This document shows positions 8,601 to 17,600 of a stretch of 64,000 bases of DNA, one piece after another. The stretch comes from CBDATG01 sp965200145 (lineage in GTDB: Bacteria; Chloroflexota; Dehalococcoidia; Lucifugimonadales; Lucifugimonadaceae). The notes beneath the pieces are model-generated. The model was not told where the DNA came from. It did no database searches and was given only the letters and a program-made list of their open reading frames with translations. The stretch lies in contig CBDATG010000002.1 in NCBI GenBank assembly GCA_965200145.1, positions 1,398,277 through 1,462,276 of the forward strand, read 5' to 3'. The translations under genes were made by a program, and so were the position numbers. The stretch's first letter is position 1. Each line of letters opens with the position of its first letter.

Positions 8601-11600
8601 AAGGTCAGCGAGTTCTCGTTGTACGCGTTGGAGTCGGCATCCGAGCCGTCGCCGATGTCGGTCCATCCCATGTCTCCGCTTGTTGGCCATTGGTCGGCGA
8701 CCGCCTTGCGCCGGTACTGGTACTTGGCCTCGCTGCCGCTGGTGGCAGTCTGCGCCGTCCATGTGATCCTTATCGCGCCGGCAGTGTCCGTCGATGTTGA
8801 TGCGCTGAAGCCGGCCGGGACCGTCACGACCGTGGTCGTCCCCCGCACGGACCGGGCGGCGGACATCAGCGAGCTGGAGGGCACGAAGCGCACCTCGACG
8901 TCGTACTGCCGTCCGTTCATGAGATCCGTCAGCGTGTGCGACGCGGTGGTGAGCCCGCTGCTGGCGATGTCGGTCCAGCCGCCGCCGGACGGCCAGCTGG
9001 TCGCCGTGGCGAGCCTGGAGCGCACCTGGTACTTCGCAGCCGAGAAACCAGTAGTGATCGCCGTCTGCGCGTCCCAGGTCAGCGATAGGGATCCCGGAGC
9101 CGTGCCGCCTGCGGCGCGCAGGTTCGCAGGCCGTGCCAGGCCGGAGCGGGCGTTAGTTGCAGATACTGCCTCGCTGTGGTAGTTCGCAACCTTCGGCGGC
9201 TCGCCGGTCGTGTCGCTGCCGTCGTCTATCGCACCGCGCAGCTGGATGTCGTACAGAGTGTAGGCGGACAGACCGGTGATCGTGTGCGAAGTCGTGTTCG
9301 CCGCCGGTATGTTGTTCCAGCCGAGAGGTGCGGTGGTCGGCCAGGATGCTGACGGCAGCTTGGTGCGGTACTGGTACTGCACCACCGCGTCGCCGGTCGG
9401 CAGTCCGGAGGTTGCGAGCGCGGTCCAAGTGATGTCTATCTCGCCCGGACCATCGCCGATCGTGGTATTCAGCGTGGTCGGCGCGGCTACCTCCTTCGCC
9501 GTCGCAGTGGCAGTCGTGCTGGCGCCCGGCTCGCTCGCGCCGGAGCCTGACTGCGCACGGATCTGCACCGTGTAGCCCACGCCGGCCCAGAGGCTGGTTA
9601 TCGTGTACGAAGTCTCGTTGGACCGGCCGTCGCTGGCGGAGTCCGGGACGTCCTGCCACAGGATGTACGCGCTGTCGGCCTGTCCGGTGCGCTTGTGTCG
9701 GTACTGGAAGCCCGTGTGCGTGCCGCCGGTGGGCACCGTCCAGGCGAGGTCTATCTCGCCCGGGTTGGTGCCGGTAGACGCGGTGTAGCTAGTCGGCGGC
9801 GACTGCGGCTGGGCCCTCGCGGAGGCCGTAGAGACGGGACCGAATGTGTTGGCGGCGGTGTGTGCGCGCAGCTCGAAGTTGTAGGTGCTGCCGCCGGTCA
9901 GACTCGTCACCGTGTAGGCCGTCTCATCCGCCAGGCCGTTGGTGCCGCTGTCCGGGATGTCTGCCCAGTCGGTGTAGGAGCTCCCTGACGTGTCCTCCCT
10001 GTACCGGTACTGGAACTTCGTGATGCCGGAGACAGTGCCCCACGACAGATCCACAGTGTCGGTGACAGAGCCCGATGTCGCGCTGAAGTTCGGCGGCGCG
10101 GGTATCGCGGACGCAGTGGCGGTCGCAGTAGCCGCGGCGGATGCGCCGATGGCGGTGGTCCAGAAGAAGCGCAGCTCAACATCATACAGCGTGCCGGCAC
10201 TCAGCCCGGTCACCGTGAAGGCGTCCTCGTCGTAGGTGTGCGAGTTGGTGTCGTCGCTGTCGCCGATGTCGGTCCAGCCCATGGTGGCGGTGCTCGGCCA
10301 CGCAGTGCCGTCCGCCTTGATGCGGTACTGATGCTGCGACGAGCTGTCGGTGGAGTCCATCTGCGCGTCCCATGAAAGGTCCACGGCGCCCGCGGCAGAC
10401 AAGGACGTTACAGCCCTGAAAGTCGTCGGGGTCGGCACCGCTGTGGGAGTTCCCTGGAACTTCGCCGCGGCGGATGTCAGCGAGCTGCTGGGCAGGAAGC
10501 GCAGCTCTATGTCGTACAGCTGTCTGTTCATCAGTCCCGAGAGCGTGGTTGTGAAGGTGGTGCGGGAGCTGCCGGAGATGTCCGCCCAACCGAACGGGCT
10601 CGCAGCAGGGAACGACGCGGTGGCAAGCTTGTAGCGGATCTGGTACTTGGCATCCGTGAAGGTCGAGCCGAAGGTCATCTGCGCCACCCAGGTGATCGAT
10701 ATCTCGCCCGGGTTCGTGCCGCCGGTCGCCTGCGGGTCGTCCGGAACTGCCAGCCCGGAGCGGGTGTTCGTGTCGGACGCGGAGCTGCTGTAGTACTCCG
10801 CCGTCGTCGCCGTGCCCTCGTCGTTGTCGTGGATCGCAGCGCGTAGCTCCACATCGTAGGCGGTGTACGCAGTCAGCCCGGTGATCGTGTAGGCCGTCTC
10901 ATCGGCTTGGCCGTCCGCCGGATCATCCTGGTCCGGCACCTGCGCCCAGTTGCTCCAGTTTGAGCTGGCTGTGGTCTTCGTGCGGTACTCGTACCGCACC
11001 ACCGCGTCGCTTACCGCCGGTGTACCGGGTGTTGACGGCAAGCCGCTCGATGCGAGCACGTTCCATGTCAGGTCTATCTCGCCGGGGTCGCTGCCGCGCG
11101 TCGCGCCGAAGCTCGTCGGCGCCGCCACGACCTGCGCGGTCGCCGTGGCGGTTGTGCCCATGCCGGGTGTGCTCGGGCCGTCGTTCGATTCGGCGCGTAT
11201 CTGGATGTCGTAGCTGACACCGGCCCAGAGGCTGGAGATCGTGTACGAGGTCTCGTCGGAGCGGCCGTTGGATCCAGAGTCAGGGACGTCCGTCCATGAG
11301 CTCGGGTATGTGCCCTGTGCAGTGCGCTTGTATCGGAACTCGAACCCGGTGTGCGTTGCCGGTGTGGCAGACGGTGCGGTCCATGAGATGGTGATCTCGC
11401 CGGGGTTTGTGCCGGCGGTGGCGGTGAGCCCTGTCGGCGGCGCCTGCGTCTGCGCCGTGGCCGTCTGCTCCGCCGCGGCGGGACCGTTGGAGGACGCGGT
11501 GTGCGCCCTGACCTGGAAGTCGAAGCTGGCGCCGACAGACAGACCAGTCACCGTCAGCGACGACTCGTTGGCGAGGCCATCGCTGGCGGAGTCCGGGACG

Positions 11601-14600
11601 TCGGTCCAGACACCGCTCCCGCTGGTCGGGTATTGGGCCTGGCCCGTTGGCTTGTACTGGTACTGGTACTTCGTTGCATCTGTAACGAGGTCCCATGACA
11701 GGTCCACGGTTCCGGCGGTTGTGCCGGACGACGCCGTGAAGTTCGGCGGGGCCGGGATGGCAGACGAAGTGGCAGTGCGGCCCACGGACATCGAGTTGCC
11801 GAACGTTGAGTTCCAGAGGAATCGCAGCTGGAAGTCGTAAGACGTGTTGGCTGTCAAGCCGGTCACAGTGATGCCGGTCTCGTTGTAGTGGTTCGCGTCG
11901 CTGTCGCCGACGCTTGTTCCGCCGTCATCGACGGGGTTCCAGGTCTCGGTTGACCACGCCGCGGTGGACGTGAGCTTGTAGCGGTACTGGAACTTGGACG
12001 CGGCGAGCGTCGACGCCGTCTGCTCGTCCCACGACAGCGTGACCGCGTTGACGGCATCGGTGGATGTAGCGGCGGTGAAGTTGACCGGTGCCTGCACGAT
12101 TCCGGCGCGGATGCCAGTCTGCGTCGGGATGTAGTTCGTGTCTGGCCAGTTGTGTTCACCGGTGGTGTTGAACATCATCCTGACGTCGTACAGCTCGCCG
12201 GCGTTGAGCCCGGTGAGTTGGTGCGAGTCCGCGGTCTCGTCGGCGATGTTGATCCAGGCCACCCAAGCGTTGGCGGATGAGAGCTTGTAGCTGATGTGGA
12301 ATCGGCGCCACGTCTCGGTGTACACCGTCTGCTGCGTCCATGAGACGTCGATGGTTCCCGGTGCGGCGCCTGGGACGGCGGTCATACCTTGCGGATGGTA
12401 TCCCGCGCGCACTTCGGACACCCTCGTAGCAGTACCCGTGGCTGTGCCGACGACGAAGCGCACTTCAACGTCGTATTGACGGTAAGAGGTAAGTGAGCCG
12501 ATGGTGTATGAGCTCTCGTTGTATGCGTGCGAGTCGGCGTCGGCGCTGCTGTCTGGCACATCCGTCCAGGTGCCCCACGCCGCGGCGCCTGTGAGCCTCC
12601 ACCGGACCTGGTACTTGGCGGTGGCGGCTGTCACCGATGTCTGTGCAGTCCAAGCCACGTCGATCTGCTGCAACGTGACGCTCGTCGTGGCGGTGGCATC
12701 AGCCGCTGTCGGCACTGCCAACGGTGTTGCGGACACCGACCCGGATGATGCCGACGCGCCGCTCGCGTCCGACCAGTGGAACCGCAGCTCGAAGTCGTAA
12801 GCGGAGCCGCCTTCCAGGCCGGTGACGGTGTACGTGTTTGTGGCGTGCGTCGAGCTGGGGATATCTGCCCAACCGAACGGGCTGGCAGCAGGATAGCTGT
12901 CGGCGGACTTCTTGAATCGCACCTGGTACTTCGCCTCGCTGTTCGTGGTGCCTGACTGGGCATCCCAGTTGAGCTGGACGGCGTTGTAGTCCGCCGTGGC
13001 ACGCAGGCCGGTCGGCGCCGGCACGGTGGAAGCCGTTGCCATGGCGCGCACCTCTGCCGATGCGCCGAGTGCTGTGGTCCAGAAAAAGCGCAGCTGCACA
13101 TCGTTCTCGGCGCCGTTAGCAGCCGGGACGGTGGCACTGGACTCATCGTACGTGTGCGAGTTCGTGTCTGCGCCGTCGCCGATGTCTGTCCATCCCTCGT
13201 CGCCGGTCGTTGGCCAGGATTCGCTTGTGAGCTTTGTGCGGTACTGATGCTTTGAAGCCGCATTGGTGGATGCGGACTGTTGGTCCCAGGTGAGGTCTAT
13301 CGCGCCTGCGACGGTGGATGACGTGGTTGCACGGAAGTTCGTTGGTGCCGGCACGATTCCAGCGCGGGCCCGCACCACCTCCAGGGACGGGATATGCGTG
13401 TAGTTAGTGCCGTCGGGGGTAAAGCTGACGACGATGTCGTACAGCACGCCGGGTTGCAGTCCGGTGTACTGGTAGCCTACCTCGTTGTGCGAGTCCGAGT
13501 CGGCATCTGCCTGGTCACCGATGTTGATCCATCCGCTTCCGCCTGCGGGCCAGTTCTGGGGCGCGAACTTGTTACGCGTGGCGAACTCTGCTGCCGCGGC
13601 CTGGTTGGCAGTCTGCAAGTCCCAGGAGACGTCTATCGTGCCGGGCGCGCTCCCGGTGCGCGCGGTGAGCCCGCGCGGTTGGTAGCCGGCGCGGATGCGG
13701 TTCACCCTTGAGAATGAGCCGGGGTTGTCGCCCACTTCCAGACGCACCTCGAAGTCGTAGAAACGTCGGGGAGAACCCAGGCCGGTCACCGTGTAGCCCG
13801 TCTCGTCGTGCGTGTCTGTGCCGGAATCAGTGCTGTCCGGGATGTCTGCCCATGTGCCCCATGCGGTTTCGTCGGTCGCCTTGTAGCGCACTTGGAACTT
13901 CGTCGTGGGGGTAGTGCGTGCAGTCTGCTGGTCCCAAGTGAGGTCGACGGAGCCCGGTACTGCGCTGGGAGTGGCAGCCAGGTTCGCCGGTGCGGCGATG
14001 CCGGCCGCCGGCGTTGCGGTAACCGAGGTGGCGGCAGACCAGCCGAATGTGTTGTCCCAGACGAAGCGCACCTCGAAGTCGTAGGAGACCGGATCGAGTG
14101 CTCTGACGGTGTGCGAGGTAGTTGCGTGTGTTGAGCTGGGTATGTCTGCCCATCCGAACTCGCCGGTGGCAGGCCAACTGTCTGCCGTCTTCTTGTGGCG
14201 CACCTGGTACCTGGCTTGCGCACCCTGCGCGTCGGTCTGCACATCCCAGCTGAGCGCGACGGCAGCTGGTTCGCTAGGTGTGGTGGATGCCATCAGGTTC
14301 TGAGGTGCGGGCACCGGGGCGGCGCGCGCCTTTGCGGTAGGTTGCGCGTGTTCGAAGTACCACCCGTCGCACACGTTTCCAGTGATCCGCATCTCGTACT
14401 CCCTGCCCGGCGTCAGCCCAGTCAGTGTGTAGCCCGTCGCGTTATGGTTGCCCGTGTTTGGCGGAATGGGTGGGATAGCACCGGACCAGCGGCCGGAACC
14501 AGTAGGCCAGGGGTCGCCGACGGCCCTGTGACTACGTATGAAATGACCCGCGGTCGCCCCACAGTCTTGCCGGGTCCATGAGACAATGATGGTGCCGGGT

Positions 14601-17600
14601 GTTGTGCCGGGTCTGGCTGTATATCCTTTCGGCAAAAATCCCGAGATCACATTGGACACTCTGGTCGCAGGGCCGACGTTGGTGCCGATTACGTATCGCA
14701 CTTCGACGTCAGTGCTCCAATTGGTCCGTTCCGCGTTGATGGTGAATTCGGTCTCGTCGTATGTGTGCATGTCCGCGTCGTTGCCGTCCGGGACGTCCGT
14801 CCAGGCGCCCCAGCCGGTCTTCGGCCAGTTCGTCCTACGCACCTGGAACCCGCCCGTCGTAACCACCGACTGCGCGTCCCAGGAGACGTCGATCCCATAC
14901 GGGAGGTCGCCCGTCTCCGCTGTGACACTTGTCAGGGTTGGGAATGCGGTCGGTGTTGCGGTGGCAGACCTGGCGGCGGAGGTGCCTACTGCCGGACTCC
15001 AGAGGAATCGCACCTCTACGTTGTACGCCACTGCTTCCAGTCCGACCAACGTGTGCGAGGTAGAAGCGTGGCCAGAGCTAGGTATATCAGCCCAGCCCAA
15101 GCTGCCAGTGGTGGGCCAACTCTCGCTGGCCTTCTTGTATCGCACCTGGTACTTCGCACTGGAGCCGGTCGTTGCCGACTGCGCGGGCCAGCTGAGTGCG
15201 ATGGATGCGGCGCCGGCGGTTGCGGTTAGCGAGGTTGGTCTAGCTACGGCGTTAGTGGTCACTGACGCTGACGCGGCGGCACCCGGTCCCACGCCGACCA
15301 ATCGCAATTCGACTTCGATAGTTGAGTTGTTGCGTGAGCTGAAGGTGTAGCCGGTGGTGCCTGATCCTGAGCCTGGTATGTCTGCCCAACCACCGTTCTC
15401 TGGCCAGCTGGTGCCAGACACGCGGTGTCGGTACTCGTAGTGTGTCCCGCTCACAGTCACTGCCGACTGCAAGGTCCAGGACAGGGTGATTCGTCCTGGA
15501 CCGGTTGCGGCGGTTGCATTCAAGCCGGCCGGCGCCGCGATGCCCGTCTTCGACTGCGTCGCCATGCCTGCAGCTCCTGCGCCGATGGCTTCACTCCAGA
15601 AGAAGCGCACCTCGAAGTTGTAGGAGCCGGATTCTAGGTCTGTGACGCTGTACCCGTTTGTGGAGTGCGAAGAGTTGGGTATGTCTGCCCAGCCCAAGCT
15701 GCCAGTCGCCGGGTAGCTCTCGGCCGCTTTCTTGTAGCGCAGCTGATACTTGGCTTCCGTGTTGGTCGTTGCAGTCTGCTGCATCCAGGACAGCGTCACG
15801 GCGCCTTGTGCGGCGGTCGCCGTAATGGCAGGCGCTGCCACTGCGCCCGTCGTACCAGTGGCGGTTACGGCTGCGGATGTCCTGACAGCATTGTTCCAAC
15901 GGAAGCGCAGTGCCACCTCGACACTGCGGTTGTTCAGCAACCCCGTGAGTGTGTGTCCAGTGTCGGAGTGCGTGCTGCCGGCGATATCTGCCCATTGCGT
16001 CCAAGCGCCGCCGGTGTATCTGTAGCGGAGTTCGTATCCCGCCTGGCCATCTGACGTTGCCGTCTGCGTTGCCCATGACAGCGTGAGCGCGCCGGCAGTG
16101 CCGGCAGTTGCGGTGAACGTCGTCGGAGCCGGCACTGCCGTCGCAGTACCGGTGGTACCCGCGGGGGATAGCGGACCGTCAGTGTCGTTCGGGAGCAGAC
16201 GCACTTGTATGTCGTACTCCACGCCGCCGCGCAGCCCGGTAAGCATGTAGCCCGTCTCGTTGTGCGCATCGGTGTCAGAATCGCCGCCGGTGCCGGTGCT
16301 ATCTGGCACGTCTATCCACTCTGCACCTGCCCATGCCGCGCCCCTCGGCTTGCGACGCACCTGGAACCTCGTCTGAGCGTGTGTAAACGCCATCTGGCGC
16401 ATCCAGGTCAGGCTGATCGTTCCCGGATCAGTGCCACTGCTGGCGGACAGCGATGACGGTACGGTATACGCAGCGGCGGTCGCGGCTGCCCTGTTTGTGA
16501 AGTAGTCGGCACCCGCGTCGGCATCGGTGTCATCGATGCCGCCAACGAGCTGCACGTTGTATGTAGCGCCGGCAGTGAGCTCTGTGCCGGCGATGGTATG
16601 TCTGGTCCCCGCGCCGGCAGACCGCCAGGCACCGTAGACAGTTGCGGACGACAGTTTGTAGCGGTAGAAGTACTCGGCGACAGAGTGCCCCGACGGCAGG
16701 TCAGACAGTCTCACGGCGGTCCAGTTGAGTGTGATGAATCCGGCCGCGGTGGTGCTGGTCACGGCGGTGAAACCTGAGAGCCAGTTGGCAGGCGTCGTCG
16801 TGGCAGTGCCATCTATGGGCGCACTCGGCGGGCCAGTCGTCGTGATGACTCGCAGCTGCACTGTGTATCCGACTCCCGATTCGGGTGCGGCGGCGGTTAC
16901 CGACTTGGCGCCGCTGGCTAGCGTGATCGGTGCTATCAGCCACGGCGTCCAGGCATCGGACGCTGTTGGCCGGGATCGCAGCTGGTACGATACGAATGAC
17001 GCGCTGGCGGTGTGCGTCCAATCTGCCCTAACAGTGCCGCGTGACCCGCTTGTGCTGATGCCGGGAGCCGACGCGGCGGTGTCGGCTGACTTGTGCGGCG
17101 GCGACCAGTGCGCCTGCAAGTAGCAGTCCGGAGTACCGCCGCCAACGTAGTCATAGCGGTCCGGGCCTGTAGTCCCGGCGCAGGATGTGACAGTCCCCGG
17201 CTGGTAGCCCGTCTCAGCCGTTGCGGCGGCAGAACCGGCAAGCGTGGTGGCGTAGAAAGACGTGCGATTAACACCAATGTCTACGTTCGCGATGCTGGAG
17301 TTCGCGGCATCCATGGCGGTCAGTATCGCCTGGCGCAGTGTCGCATCCGCCGTTGAACCGGTGTACGGGACAATGTTGTCTCTGATGCCCGTGAGTATCT
17401 TTGCGGTGTAGTGATGCTCAGTGACGGTGTTGCCGGCGAGGTGCAGCCCGAGCCCGGGCGTGAACTCGGAGCCGACGCGTCCGAGGTTGTTGAGCCGCTC
17501 AAACCAGCGAATGTTGATGCGTGTCAAGGCGTTGTCGGACAGGTCCAAGCCGTTCAGGTGCGACAGAGGGTCGAAGACGCGTCCTGACAGGCCGGTATCG